This document shows positions 46,913 through 62,298 of a stretch of DNA of 64,000 bases, piece by piece (within the stretch, counting starts at the first letter, position 1; each line of letters begins with the position of its first letter). This DNA comes from Taeniopygia guttata (Eukaryota; Chordata; Aves; Passeriformes; Estrildidae), in NCBI RefSeq assembly GCF_048771995.1, contig NC_133024.1, forward strand, positions 3,105,001-3,169,000, given 5' to 3'. Position numbers and translations under genes: made by a program. The notes beneath the pieces are model-generated. The model searched no databases. It was not told the DNA's origin and saw only the letters and a list, made by a program, of their open reading frames with translations.

Positions 46913-49900
46913 TTCAAACTATTCAGCAAGGAGATTTCTATAAGCTTCAAGTACTCATCAAGGGTATTGTTTCTAGGCTATCAATTCAGCTCTATCATCA
47001 CATCTAAAATTAAAGTTACAGACTGTTTTCCAAATGACATGTGTGTGAGCTTTTAATTTGTGCTGAATGCTTGACTATATTTCACCAGCTTGTTTTTCAG
47101 AAAAAGAAACAGAAGCAGAACCTTCTGCAACACTCCTCATTCATCCACAAAGCAATTTGCAGACATCCTTAATAGAGGAGCATAGAAATTAAAACCAATT
47201 AATTGCAAAATAATTGAAAAGTCATTAAAGTGATCTTCACAGCCTTATAAATGAAAGGTAATTATAAAATGGAAATATGACATATGTAATTAAATGTAAT
47301 ACAATAAAAGTTTATGTTTGTTATTCCATGATGCTTTCAGACTAATTACTATGCCAAATTTGGGAGAACTGTACTGGTTAAAAAGGGAAAAGGAAATAAA
47401 TAATGTTTTCCTCATAGAAAATATACCTGTCTTGACTGAAAAAGTAAGAGTTCACTCTAAAACCTCAGTTCTCATTAGGTGGCTGAAATGCTCCATCTTT
47501 TCTCCACCTGCTTCTTCTTCCATGCCTCTTGCACAAGAATGTGGTGATTGTTCTGGCTATGAGCATTAAAAGAGTAAATTGAATTTTATCTGTTCTGCAG
47601 GAGTATTAATATGTTCTTTGGTCTGCAGCCAGCTGCTTCCCTTTTAGGTCCTAATCTAAAAAAAATCACTTTTCACTCATTGAAGCGATTATTACATATA
47701 AATTTGAAAACAGAATTATTTGCATCACTTTCCTTAGTTTTGTGTCCTCCCAGGATCCATGAGTTACATGAGTTAGTCCTCTTTCAGACAGTTCTGTAGG
47801 CTCTCAGCTTTTGGTGAAGAAATCAATAGCTTTTTTTCCCCTAAAATACATGCGGAAAAAGGTACAGTTTTCTTGACTCAATAAACTAATATGGGTAGGG
47901 CTGTTTCTGGCTATAACATTTGAAGAGGTGAATCTGAATTTAACATTTTCAGACATGCTCCAGAGCCTTAGGAGCACAAAGGTGTGCTGACTGCTGTGGG
48001 TATTTTATAAAGTATTTCACAGTTCATGTGGCACAAGCACTGCCTGGTACTTAGAAATGTTCTTTGCAGCTCCACATTAATCTAACACAGCGTTTACTTG
48101 CTTTGAAATATTTCACTTTGAAATCTCTAAGCCCTTGAATAGCTTGGAAAAATGTAAGAGCTCCCTCACCCTCTGAAGAAGCCATGAGCCAGGCAAAGGA
48201 CTTTCCCACAAAGATGCTCTGGCTTGGAGTTTGGTTTCTCCAGTGCCTGGACACTTGTTAAAATTTGAGCAGGGTTTCATAGTTTCATTATCTCACCTGC
48301 ATGGGATTTATGTGCACATGCATAAATCCCTCTCAGTGGCCAGTGCTCGTGGAAATGCTCCAAGTGACAACGAGCCCCAGGGCTCCTGGCTCCATGGAAA
48401 GGCAGAACACACAAACATTTTTCAGTGGATGATGGATAGGACACGACTATGGGTATCCAGCTCTGGTGCCTAATCAAAGCTAGACCATTTTGGGATGTGA
48501 GAGGTTTAGTTTATGTAGGTTCCCCTAAAAAAAACTCTTTTTACAGAATAAATTGGATGGATTACAAAATATGCAAGATTTTCCCCCTGACCTGCACACA
48601 AACCAGTGATGTTAAACTAGTTGTTGTAGGACAACAGTTGAGCATCTCCCCACTCCAAGGCTGTGTAGCTGACAACTGCTGTACAATAATAACAGCCAGG
48701 ATCTCTTAAGGAAATAAAACTGAATCTCTAGGGCTTGGTCAGAGGAGTTACAGACCCAGGAGGAGTTACTATCTCCTCGAGTGCAAGTCACCCCTCTCCT
48801 CCCTGCCTTAGTTTCCTCTGTGGAGTGAGAGGCAGAAGTGTCAGCTATGTAAATACTTTGCACTTCATGAATGGAGAGGCATCAGATTAAAAATCCAAAA
48901 GCCCAGCAATTACCAGGGCATTCAGCAGAGCATTCTGCTGCCAGGAGGATCTGGAGGAACGGGGGCACCAGGCAGCAGCAGCACATCACCACCTCCTCAT
49001 CCCTGACTAGGGAATTCCAGGACACTTGAAAAGCAGAGGTAGGCACTCAGGTGATCGTATTCCTTGAGAACATTTTCAAATTGCAGAGCTCTCATAAATA
49101 CTTCTTTTCCTTTAGCTAAGAAAGAAAATCACCAAGCTACTGAAAGAAACAATTAATGAAAAATTTCATGCAAGATGATACCCAGATCAAAAAGTCTCCA
49201 GTGAAATGAATGTCTCCCCAAGTCATAACTAGACACACTTGAGTGACAGCCATTATGCACAAGATTAGGGGCTGAATATGCTCATATTCTTGTCACGTTC
49301 CCAGTGCTTTTTATCCATCTTACAGGTTTTTTCCTCATACTTCCAAGCAGCTCAAAATAGTTTATTTGGCATTTTTTATTGTGCCAGCTGCTTATTCCTG
49401 GTGTTATTGAATAGGATTAGGGGATACAGAAAGGGGGGATGTGCTGGCCCTGTAATACTTTGGGAGATTAAATGTTTTCTTTGTAATGTTTTAAAGTCTT
49501 ATTTCATTTTGTACCAATTTAAAATGGAACGATTTTTCTCCCTCCCCTCCTTCTCCACCTCCTCCTATGTTTGAAGAGTGGTGTGTCACCTTGAAAAACA
49601 GCATGTGGGATCAAGATGAGAGAGGTGGGAGAGAAAAGCTTTCAGAAGCAAATCTGTAGTCCTGTGAGAATCAAAACTGTAAATCTGAAAAGCACTGGAT
49701 TAACTATAATCTGAGATTTCGGGAGAGAAGTAATGAAACTGCATGCTCTTTTTCATTCTTGTTAAAAGTAGTTTTCTCCTTACAAAGAGAGTGGCGTAAA
49801 ATATCAGGTAAGATTTATCATTGCATCTCAGAAGCAATTCAAAAGGAACCTGATACATTTGCTAGAATTCTTCAGTTTATATAGATATTTCTCTTTTTTT

Positions 49901-52900
49901 CTATAAATAAGTATTTTCTAACAAGTGGAGTGGTGAGATATTAAGAAACCCCACTGCCCAGTAGTTGATTAGACAGGAACCCACAGATGTGTCTACACAG
50001 CACCCTATGGAAATTAAGATACATTACCTAAAAATCCTGTTACAGCCTCGCTGATGTTCCTGTGTCTGAATGCAACCTGAGCAACAACAGGTATAAGATG
50101 CTGTTCTAGGTAAGGACATAATGCTGTAATGGACACCTCTGGAAGCCTTTGTCCCTTCCATGAGCAGAGCATTTAGCATGGAAGAAGGATCAGGGAGTGG
50201 AATATTTAAAGATACAAAAAGACAAGAGCAGTTATGCTTCACAAGAGGCATTGCTTACTTGAATTTTGTCTCATGTGCTTTCAGATACACGGATTACTGT
50301 AAAAGAAAAAAAAGGCATCAGTTATATGGGTTGCTTTGCTTTTAAGCTTTAAATTTATCCTTAGACTTTTCTGTATCCTGTCTCTTTCACCCTTCTTTCC
50401 TACCCTGTTTTCTAGGCCATGTCACCTTTCCTACAAAATCTGCATTCTGCTGGGTTTTAACTCCTACTTTTCCCTGTGATTGTGATCTGCACGTAGGGAA
50501 AGTTAATGTTCAAAGCCAGCAACTAGAGATATGTCAAAGCTGCTAAAATGAGCTGAATTATGCAAGTAGGCAGGTAAGAAACCTGTCTTGTATCTATTTA
50601 CTTCTTCCACAGCAGACTGGTCAATTTGCTATTGGTAGGAAGATGCTCAGTATAATTCTAAAGCACAGATTTCCATCCATGCTCCTCCACTAATCCTCAT
50701 GAGCATTTGGCTTGAAGGAGTCATAATATCCCAAATTCATCTCACTCAACCTCTCCATTATGCCCTTTTATTAACATCTGTGATGTGACTGAAGCATTCA
50801 GGGTTTCATTTGCAACCTGTACCAAACCTAGCTACAGACATTGATGATAAATGAAGCACCAGGTTCCATGTGAAACATTATTACACAATACATCAGTTTT
50901 ATGCCAGAGTTACTGATGTTTTCATGGTCTCTCTATTCAGAGAAATGGGCCTGTACTCACAGGGGCTTCACAATTTGAATAGCAAGCATCTTTTAGATTG
51001 ACAAAGTCATTTATAAAACCTGCATCATGACTCAAGGCTAGTTATGTAAATAATTTTTTTTAAAGTGAGAGTTGCTGTTGCTTTCTGTTGATGAATGTGG
51101 TCTGCAAGTTCTCTGGAGAAACTCCTAATCCCTACCAGTATCCTGAAAATAACATTATGCTAATCAAGGCCATTTTTCACTTGTAATCCTACCCAATTAA
51201 ATTTGAGCAATGGCTTTTTGCATATGGACATATGCAACTTGATTTCCTGAGCAATTATTTTCGCATGCCATAATCAGTGTAAGATCTCACAAATTCCAAG
51301 GCACAGCACCTGCAACAGCTGCTCTGAGTCATGACAAAATGCATGTTTCCTACTTTGTCCCAATATAATCTAAAAAATAAAGGTTGAGATAAAGCAAAGA
51401 GTCTGGTAGACCCTTTGTTAAGCTGAAGAAAATAAGTCAAAGATGACTGAGTAACTGCCAATTTTTTTCCCTCCCCTCTAAAATACGTTTTTAAATATCT
51501 CTTAAATGTATCTCCCAGGTGTAATTAAGGAAAATTTTATTTAATGCAGAGAGGTGACCAGTTGCCAGCAATGCCAGATTTGATTGATTATCTCAAACTC
51601 ATCATTGCTCCAATTATTCCTACAGGTTCCTTCTTTTTTTGTGCATTTGTCACATTTCCTGTCCTATTGCTTTGCCAAAATCCCGATAATCTGAACAAAG
51701 AGACACCCCAGCACTGCTATTGCAGGACATCATGCTGTGTTCTCACTTGCTGTCCTCGTTACCCAAACGCAAAGCAAGAATAATTAAAGTTTGGTCTTGA
51801 AACTTCAGTGTGACAAAGCTGCTCTGCAGGGTTTCTTTAATCTGAAAACAGGGAAACTGGAAGAAAGTCCTGGTAGTTTATCATTATAAACCACACAACT
51901 CTAAGCTGGTAACAATAAATTGCCTCAAGTTTCTCTGTGGCTCAAGTTTCTTCTATTATTTTAATGTTCTGATAAGATGTGAAGCAAAAATTCCAAGACA
52001 GCATTAGGAAAATGGTTGGAAAGTTCTAAGTCCATCTCAAATCCTAAAATATCCAAGTGGGAATGTTTTCTATTTTCTGCTGATGGTGGAAATAAGGGAA
52101 CAAATTCCCTTTTGGTGTGGGGCTAAGCAGAATGGTTCTGAAACACTCTTTCCTTCTTGCCACTGAAGCAGCGAGGGTCTTACCAGAAACTACAAAACTC
52201 ACCTTGCTCCCCTCTGAGCCTGCTGCAATCTCTGATTTATTCATGGGAGGCAGGAACTTTCCATATTTTAAGATTTTACTGTGTTCCCATGAAAAACTCT
52301 GTTTTGATCTCCTTTTACATTCAAAAGGAAGAAAGATGAGCTTTCAAAAGGCTTAGTTTAATTATCAGAAGATATTATGTAAGAAAAGCAGCTGTAAGAT
52401 TTAAATAACTTCAAGTGGCCATTTAGAGGTCTGCAAAGCATTCAGTCTTTTCATATTATTTAACTACTGTAGGACTCATTCAAACAGCCATGAGAGACTA
52501 GAAAATGTATTTCTAAATTAATGAGAAAGTTATTAGGAAAAAATCTAGTAGGTTTGATGGAGATAACCTACCTACACTCTCTTCATTTTCATGTTTCATG
52601 TCGAGCTAATTAGCACTTTCTAATGCAACATTATTTCACAGCATTTGCATTCTAAGTGCTGGAGAGGGAACAACGACTCAGATTAACAGGTTTGGAAATT
52701 AGTGTATTGAAACGTTAGGAAATGTTTAAACATGAGGGGAATAAGAGGTACCATTTATAGTCTATGCTGCTGAAGAAGACAAAGGTAGGTAAAAGGTACT
52801 TCAGGTTAGTGCTTTCCTGAAAGAAAAGCACTTTAAAATAAATTAATAGATATTAATTTATGATCTGCATGAGGCCCAAACCTTTATTTAGTATCAGGCC

Positions 52901-55900
52901 AGAAGGCAAAGGACTTTGCTGTTATCACCTCATTTTTTGTTCTACCTACTGTGTGTCTGACACTGCAACAACAGATAAATAAAGTCCCTCCTCCAGGATC
53001 CTTTCTGCCCTCAAAGAAAGGAGCCTACTGGGCAGAAAAAGCAATAAATTGTAACAATGAGAAGAAATAACATAAATATTTTTGTAGTTATGCCTTCAAA
53101 CCGCTGAATTATTCTGGGGGCCTGACAGTATGAACGTATACATATATACCTACATACATGTAAGCATATATGCAAAGGAATATTAGTCCAGAACACAAAG
53201 TACAAAGTAGTTACAAGGGTAGTTTGTGCAATATTTAGAATATATAAAAGATTTGTCCTTTATTCCTATTTTCATATTTTTGTAGTAATGTTTGCCAAGC
53301 AATGTAATACTGATAGTAACTTATGTATACATCTAGTTTTTGAGACAGCCTTAGTTTTTCTGGCATCCCAGGAACTTTAACATCCTTGCCTAAAATATAC
53401 ACATAATAACTTAATTACGAGGAAATCTAACTCCAGCCTTTTAATATGTACATTTACCAATGCAACTATAAAATAATGCATGAAATATCTGCAGTATTTG
53501 TTACCTACTTATATTCCCAGTTACAAGACAGCTATTTCTTGCAAAGAAAAAAGGGAGCAGAATAGATAAACCAGCTATTTCTTTCTGTCAGAGAATTTGC
53601 AAACTTTGTCACTACTTGGGGAATGGATTTGTGCAAACCCTAAGATTTACCTGGGTTTGTAGTATTCATGGGGTTTGTATGCATCCCCCATCACATTTGT
53701 ATGTACCTGTGGGCTTCAGACAAGCTCTAGCAGCAAGCCCAAGGGTTCTCAAATGCAGCAGCATTTCAGGTTCACTAAACAATAAAAACAAGTTTGCTCT
53801 TTGTGCTTTCTCTTACAGCAGAGCCAAGAAGAGCAGAGCTGAAAGAGCAAAGAACACACAGAACTATTTTGGGAATATTTAAGTCCTGGGTTACCAGTAC
53901 TGACCAAATGATGAGATATCATAATGGCCGAGTTCATCTTAAATTATACCACCTGCCCTGAATTCAATATTTAGTATTTCAGGGGATCACATCCCACCAT
54001 TCCTGAATTCAAAACAGCTCATTGCAGGGGTAAATTGCTTGCTCTGCTATACCCTGCTCAAGCCTTTTGGGGTGTCCTGTCACCAGAACTCCTGGAGCCT
54101 GCTGTCTTTACCACAAGCCAGTTAACTCCTTCATTACAAACATTGAAAACAAAAGTGGGGGTGAAGGAGGAAGCAGGATTCACATGTTCTCAGAATCCCA
54201 GTAGTGAAGGACTTGTGAATTAGATAATTTTTTTAGCCTAGAATTGCCATTATAACCCTTCTCTGTGTAGTTGTTGCTGGTATTTGCTCCAGCAGGCAGT
54301 TTGTGAACCCGCCAAGCAACTTCCTACACCTTTTGGGTAGCTGCTGCTAAATGAGTTTGACCTGGATTTACCTGGAGCTCTTGCAGTTGTTTTCTTCCTG
54401 ACCTTCAGAAGGGAGCTGATTTCTCACTGTTTTCCTTGACCTAAATTACTGAGGAATTAAAAAGAGAAAGACTAAGGTCCAGGACACTGGCTGAGAGATA
54501 TTAATATGGAGCCTGGAATCCTGCTGCCAAGATGCTCCCAAGGTAATTAATTTTCCAGGACACCACATCTTGAGCCACACACTGCTTTCTCTATCAAAGG
54601 GAAAGCTCACCTACTACTACAAGGAATCTGCACAGTATAGTCATGTAGCCTTTAATTTGTGCATGAAAATTAAATATAGGCTTTAGCCCCACTTATTTCT
54701 TATGCAGCTGAAATAGGGGGTAGGAGTAGGGGGCAGAATTAAGATTTGAAGAGGGTATAGTGAATTGCTTTGGATTGAATTGCAAAGGTTCAAATGGGTT
54801 TATCAGCCAGTCAGGCAAGCAACATGAAGAAAGGATAATTCACTGTGCAGGGCTGCATATCCTGAAAGGTCAATGACCTTTTGTCATACCTTTGGCATTC
54901 ATCTTCTAAACCATTTTCTAATTCCTCCAATTTGCTTAGTTGTGTTCAGCAATCCCTTTGTGCTTTCCAAGACAATTCTTGCCCTCTGAGAGTCCCAGAG
55001 CTTTTCTCTGGGAGCTGAATGCTACACACCTTACTTCATGTCCCCACAAAAGCATTTTCCATCGGGGGCCCTCAGGCTTGTGGAGAATTATTAGCATGCA
55101 GAGGTGGGGAGCATCTTGAACAGTGGAGAATCCTCAGCAAGTCACTTCACATCTCATAGGTGCTAACCATCTACCCTACATGCTTGCTGCAGTAAGGGAT
55201 GGAAATGTTCCAGCCCCTGAAAATCTGCCTTCAACCTGTTTAAAGATCAACAGAAAAATTTCCCTTTTTTCCTCCACTCGCCTTCCTTCTTTCCTTATGA
55301 ATCCACCACAGTTCCCTCTCCCTACATCTCTTCACATCTCATTTCAACAGTGATAAAAAACCTTTCTTGCCTTTTGCTTTAGGGTCTTCTTTTTTTATGA
55401 AAGTGTGCCCTTTCATTCAGATATCTTCAGTTCTATTATTTGTTTGGCTATATGTCTTTTGTTGCCCTAATTGCTGCTCCTTGCCACAAAATTTCCCACT
55501 TCCCTTATATATATGTATTATTTTTGATTCATAGCTTTCTGTCTCTTCCGTCCTTGTTCCATTTAGTGTTCTCATTTTCCTCTGTAGACCCACTCAAAGT
55601 AATAAAAGTTGTTTTGATAATAAACTCAGAAGAACATGTTACACTGTGGTGACACATTAGTCTGGCTAGTCATAGCTACAACACACTTTGTCCTTTCAAG
55701 GAGTCCAAGGTTTCAAGTGGTTTTGACCCCAAAGGGAACAGAAAGTCAACCATTTAATATGAGTTTCTGAAAACTACGTATTCTATATCCACAATTTTTA
55801 AGTGAAGAAACATATGGCAACCTGGTTTGGAATCCAGAGATTCAAGAACATATTGAAGAAATACTTGCTCAAGAAGTTACAAAATGGAACATCAAAACAA

Positions 55901-58900
55901 TTTAAATGAAATTTTAGATTTCATTTAAGGTGATGTTTTGGAGGAAAACTGGTACAGTGAATGTTGCCACCTCCAATTTTGAGCTTTCTAGATGAGCTAC
56001 TCAAAAAGAAAAAGGTGCATATTTCCATTTGTACAGTCATTGGCTAAAACTGTGCCCTTTTTTTACGCATACACATTTTTAGGATAATGAAAAAGTTCTA
56101 AAAATTGAGCTATATCATTAATTTTTCCTAATAAATATGCAAAGATACAGTAGCTGCACTACTCATTGTAAAAAACAGTATATATCACAAAATCTTCTAT
56201 CCAATCTGGAGATCAGTTTTTGGTCCTAAATATATTTTGTTGTGAAATATTAAATTCTTCTAGCTGTGGAAACTGTCATCAACTGTCCATTTGAATTTCT
56301 TTACTGGACAGATCATTACTAACACCAAATTATTTAGTGCAGAAAAAAAGAAGCAACAAAGTCTTCTTTCAGTTAATTTGCTGAGTGAACAGGAATCTGC
56401 AATGAAGCCTTACAATACAATAAGAAAGTGGCCTAAATTAAGCATAGAGCAAATGATGCTTTTTTCCTGGCAGGTTTTGCCAGATAACTGTGACAAACTT
56501 AGAAACTTTCCACTGTTGTATCTCCACACTTCCCCATTCTTGTATGAAAAACGGAGTATGCTGATAATCAAAACCAGGTGTAAATAATTATATAAGCATA
56601 AGGGCTGTTGCATAGTAAGTTATTCAGTATTTTTGAACACATTTCCCTTCACAATGAAATAAAAAGAGCCAGTGCTTTCCTCAGCTTGGTGCATTTTTAT
56701 GCTAGATGAAAGTGTTTAGTCCCTCACTGATGCATGGCTGCTGGGCACCTTACATGAGAGGAATCTCCTTTTCCCCTGTGCCCTGATCCCAAAGATCTTG
56801 CTGTCCTGCTGCACCTCTGTACTTTGTTTTTTTACACATGGGTACCAGGCTAAGGAAGATATTGGAGAGGACAGTGGAGATTATTGGCACTTACAAAACT
56901 GCCATCACAACGCCAGGATATTGTCCTTGTCCAGACATTTAGAACCTGCTGTGCCACAAACAACAATTTCTGCTGCCTATTCTGTAGGAAAGCTCTGCTC
57001 AGGTGTCCTGTGCTCCCTCTCCCGGCTTGCCTAAGGCCCTGCTGTTTGCAAACAAGCATTAGCTGGCGTTTTCTTGTTCAGAAACACACATTGCCAGCCT
57101 GTACTCAAAGTGCCACATTTAAATATGTGCAAGGTGCCAGAAGTATCATTTGGAATAAGCCTATGATGCACAAAAGTCTTACATATTTCTTTTTGCTCAT
57201 GGTTGTTTATATCTTGGAGCAAAGTGAGGCAGCAGTAGCTTGATCCAAGTCTTACATTCCTCTGACATTAGGAAGAACGTGTTCAGAAGAATTCAGTGGT
57301 TTACTTGCCCCTTCTCCTGCTAGGAAACAAGATGCCACTGTGGTTCCAGATATGGTCTTTTATTCAGTACAGAGATAACGGACACAAGTAGGTTAAAAAT
57401 TCCTTGCCCCTCTCTGTAATCATCTGCACCAAACTAAATCTACCAGAGGGTTCAGTTTCTGTAAAACAAAGGAAGAAGAAAATCACTCTACTAAATCAGC
57501 TGATTAATGGATAGGAAAAAAAAATAAACTAAAACCAAATCCAACCTAGTAGCTTGGGAAGATCTGAAGATCACTTTTGTGTTTTATTCACCAAACAGAA
57601 TAACCAGTTCTAAGAATCAGTCTCCCTTGTTATTATTCTGACTTTATTCAATCTGTTAAAATCTACTAGATTTTATGAAACTTAGAAATGCAGAACACCC
57701 AGAATCTTTAAATTTCTAACTGCAACAGTTTCTGGATCTATGATTTTAGGACTTACTGGCTGGTGACTGGGAAGGGGTGGTACAAGACATGAGTTGTACC
57801 CTAGACTCCAGTGAATAACCTGTGTACTTGCAGATATATTGTTCCAGTAGGAAAAGATGCTGTAATTTCTAGGAAACAGAGGTAGACAGGGGAGAAAAAG
57901 CAAGGACAGAGCAAAAGTTAGTTAAGTGCTAATACAAACCCACACAAATGAGGGCTTCACTTAGAAATTGAATATGATAATATATAAACATTTTTCCATT
58001 AGTGACCTCTGGAATATCTCAGCACTAAGTGGTGCTGGTGTACAACAAAAGAGGGAGATTTGTGCTTCTCTGCAATAGGAAGCAAGGCCGTGCTCCCTCT
58101 TCATACATCATCAGGCAATAACAGGATAGAAAGATTAAAATATTTGAGACACAGAAATCTGTGCAGGTCTAATCATTCCTGTCAGAGCTCCCTTAAGGCA
58201 AGCTTAAATTAACTAACTTGAGATTCTGAATGATGCAAATTCATGCCCAATCTAACAGTGAGAAAGAGGCCCTGATGATGGAGCACTGGTCAGTGATGAG
58301 GAAACAAGATTGAATATAGAGTTAGTCCTCCATAGCAGAGGGGGGCAGGTCAGGCTGACTGAGATCCAGAGGAGCAAAAAGTGCATTTTCATTTTAAGAC
58401 AATTCCAAATTTCTCAGGTGAACGCAGCACAGTCTGCCTAGGAGCTGACAGCACCAGGACCTTCATGATCCACTCCCATGCACAACAAACCATGACAGTG
58501 TCAAGTGCACAAAGGTTGTGGAATGTTCCAAGCGTGGAGCACATAAAGCTGTCAGGTGAGGTTGTCACAAATCATTCAGCTCTCAGCCAGGAAGCTGAGG
58601 GGAGCTGGCACTGGAAAGGGACTATGATGGTGTGTGGCAGCTCAACATGCTTTTCTAAGCTGATACTGAAAGCAACTGCCTTGACAGTAGGGATTAGGCA
58701 GGCAGCTGATATATTTGCCATACATATCTATGCATATCAAGGGTGCTAACGAGGCCCCTTTGCTGGGATCAGAACAGACCATGTACAAGCACTCGCTCTT
58801 CTCTATCAGCACCATTAGCAAAGAGAGTCAATAGTTCAAATATCTTGCTAGTGACAAACAAAATCCAGCTTAAAGTCTGTATTCAGAAAGCCACCAACAA

Positions 58901-60407
58901 CTTGTTTAAGGAGAAGGGAAAGAAACAAAAAGGCTTTGTATACAAATGGTTCATTTTCTTCTGCATCAGTAGATGGTGCTCTTCATATTCTCTCAGAGGT
59001 TACTTCTAAGAACAGTGCTTTTATGCACGGGGCTGACATCTCTAAGTGCTTTTTCCACACACTCTTCTTCATCTCCTTAAATTGCCTCCTTCTTCCCTCT
59101 AAGGCAGCTGGACAATAATCATATTAGTGCTCAATGGGTTCAGTCAGGAACTTTAGAATTATCTGTCATGGTAAACAACCAAAGGAGGCAGAGAACATGT
59201 GGGATTTCTGTGCCTTTCTGGAGGGCTACCACTTGGTAAATTCTAATATAAGTGCTAAATTCTTCTTTTGTAAGTGCTTCTGAAGGCATCTCCCCGTGCT
59301 TCTGTCCATGGCTGTCCTGAGCAGCAGAGTGACACCACCTCTCCAAAGTGCTTGTGGGTGCACAGTGTTTACAGCCAGCATATAAATTTAACACTTTGGA
59401 GGTGCATGAAAACCACCTTGCACACCTCTGTAACGCCACTGACTCCTTTTAAGCTTCTCAGAATCCCAAACCCTGCAAACAGTCACATTCAGATAAAATT
59501 TCCAAGCGCAGAATGAGAGAGGACATATCCTAAGAAGGCAGCACAAACACCATCCCATTTTCTAATATCCAAAACAGAGACATGCATGATCTATCCAGCA
59601 GCAAAACCAGCTGTCCTCATCTCTAAAGACAGGCACAAATGCCCTGTCCTTACTCTGGAAATGAAGCATCTGGGCATTTGTTCCACTGTATTCACTGTAA
59701 CTCAGGCAGGTGATGGAATATCACACGGGCTGGAAATAGGCTCAGAGGCATGACTAAAGAGAATCAATTTCTGGGATAATAGGAAGAAAATAACTCCAAA
59801 TAGAAATACACATAAATCAGGGAAGATGGCACTCTTGTATGAAAGTGCTATAAATGATGCACTCTGAAAAATAAGTCTGTCATTTCCCAGTCACCTTTAG
59901 AGTCTATAGACTTCTATAAACAGTATTCTCTCTTCATGTCTTCCTTAGTCTGGCTCTAGAAATTGCTCTAAAGACAATGTGTTGTATGACATTTTGTAAA
60001 TTTATTAAGAATATTGCAAAACACAGCTGGTCCACAACAACAGTGGTAAGACCACAAACCACAAAAAAGTGTCACAGACACCACTGAGGTAGCAATTCAC
60101 AGCAACACTTGTCCATGAGTTTCCTCACCAGAAGGGAAACAAACTAATGAACAGCATGAGCCAAAATTTCATCCCCACCCAAAAAAATCTCCAAATCTCA
60201 AGGGGGTATCTGTAACCTGTGCTGCTGCCTTAATTCCATAGCACACCTGGTCAGGAGGTGGTTGCTATTCCTCAGGGGCCTGAGATTGAGTCTTTGAATT
60301 TCTGGCACTGAAGGTAACCCACAGCAAAGCACATGGAGAATTAAGACCTCCTCAAGAATTGACTCCTCCACAGCTGCTCCCTTCTTAAACCCAGAAAAGC
60401 CCCTGGC

Positions 60408-60455
60408 TTTTTGTTTGTTTGTTTGTTTGTTGGGGGTTTTGTTTGTTTGTTTGTT
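60408..60455. repeat. (TTTG)n simple repeat
   Basis: Two runs of TTTG units separated by TTGGGGGTT. Confidence 0.9.
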
Positions 60456-62074
60456 ATTTCTCTTTTGCCTTTGTTTAGAGCCTGCTCTGTGTCCTTAGCA
60501 GGAGGTACAGCATTTCCTTAGAGTAGATGAGAGGAAAAAGGATGTAGTGGCAAGATTCAACACTCCCACAGACTTTTTTCACATAAATGGATAAGGCTGA
60601 TATCTCCATTGCCTATTGCCCCTGCCCTGGCACAGTCAGGCTCAGTTTTGCTCTTGCAGCAGGACTCCCAAAGATTTCAGGAAGGATGCTGTCCAAGAGC
60701 ACCATCCTCTGAGGCTCAAAGCCTCTGGCTACTTTAATGAAGTGTGGCTCAGTCATGGGGCCTTTGTTAGCTATCCTTTACTGAAATTATAGGGTTCTGC
60801 TCTGGGTTTTCCACCCACATATCTTTATTTTTTACCTCTTTTTCATCTTGAATCTTGCCTTTCTTTTCCCTGCAGTATTGCCCAGGTGTCCTTTCCAGTA
60901 AGACTCATGATCCCAATTCAACCCTTTGATGTAACAGTCATTGTTAAACTCAAATATCTATAACCTGAGGAACGTCCTGAGAGCAAAGGAATTCAGCTTC
61001 AAAATGTGCTGCTGAAAAGCATGCAGAGACTTTGGAACTTGCTGTCTCAGTCTGCATTTCCATGATTGCTTTCTGAGCTAGGATATTTGCCTTGAGAAAG
61101 CGCTGAATATGGCATGAAGATAAATATAGCTTTGGCACTCGGTGCACTCTGCTTTTTCATTTGTTTTTCTAACGAAGCAACACAAACCCCAGTATTTTTT
61201 TTCCCTGTTGAAACCATGTATCTGATAGCCCAAAAAATCCCTTTCTGTACCTTAAACACCTCTCTTAGAAATGCCATCCTGATGTGGTAAACTGAATTGT
61301 GTATCTTCACCTGATGTTTACTAAACATATAAGTTGGTTTGTTTTCACTCCATGCTCTGTGCTCTATAGATAAGACACACTTTGAACAGAGAAGGGAAGA
61401 GGAAATGGTAACAGTATGAGAATTTACTGGCACTGGGAAGATTCTAGCTCCTGCTGAGGGCATGGCACAGGGTTTATTCTTAAAGGTAGAAAGATGAGTA
61501 CAGAGCTGAGAACAGAGCCGACCTGAAAGAAAGCAGCTTGAAAAACTCCCCAAATTAACACAGATGTCTGCTGGTAGGATCTGATGCTCTGGCTGCTCAG
61601 CTTATCATCACAAGAAAGTCTTTGCACAGGACAGATGGATGTATTTACCATTTTAAAATCCTCTAATTAAATCTTAGTTAGGGTTAAGCTAGCAGAAAAG
61701 TCATTATGCTTGCCAGAAATCACAGGCATTGGATATAAAGCAGCACAGGTATTGATTCCACTCCAGGATAACAAACATCTTCACCTCAGCTGCAGCAAGG
61801 CAGCTGCCAATTAATCTGCAGCCCCAGTGTGCCAGTGAGGGAAGGGAAGGATGGGGCTGATCTGTACAAAATAACCCTGAAGTGAGATGGGATCTCTTTG
61901 ACCACTCAGGAAACTAGCTGGCTCTAAGAAATGCTGGTTTCATAGGTGACACCTCACAACCTGGTCAGCATTCTCGAAGTTTAAAAGACTTGCTCACACT
62001 CTTCTCTGCCTTCTATTAGAAGACATCAGTGCCAGGCTGCTGAAGGCTCATGCATGCAGCCAAGCCTCTCTTCT

Positions 62075-62132
62075 TTTTCCTATTATATATTTTCCTATTA
62101 TAATTTTCCTATTCCTAATATTTTCCTATTAA
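62075..62132. repeat. Short tandem repeat of TTTTCCTATTA units
   Basis: Four imperfect copies of a TTTTCCTATTA-like unit separated by short AT spacers. Confidence 0.75.
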
Positions 62133-62298
62133 GGCTGTCAGGTCTCTCATCTGAGATGAAGACAGCTTGCCCAATGTCTCCCATCACCTGCTTCACTGTC
62201 ATCTGAGCTTTCCTTTGGGAATCAGTGCAGGAGAGACACTCCAGCTCTGCTCTGCAGCTAGGGAAGCAAGTCATGTCAGGAAGGACAATGCTCCAAAT

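Larger units (their letters stand above)
36766..62298. other. Long intergenic region; no gene recognised
   Basis: About 25 kb of AT-rich sequence with no protein domain, tRNA or rRNA that I could recognise. The longest open frames (for example 61553-61047, minus, 168 codons) have no recognisable family features. Notable only for simple repeats and palindromes listed separately and for some dense TAATTA-like stretches. Confidence 0.6.

Noticed and set aside
61047..61553. Longest open frame of the window (168 codons, minus)
   Set aside because: No recognisable domain, low-complexity serine/lysine composition, no splice-consistent neighbours; compatible with chance in a 64-kb window.
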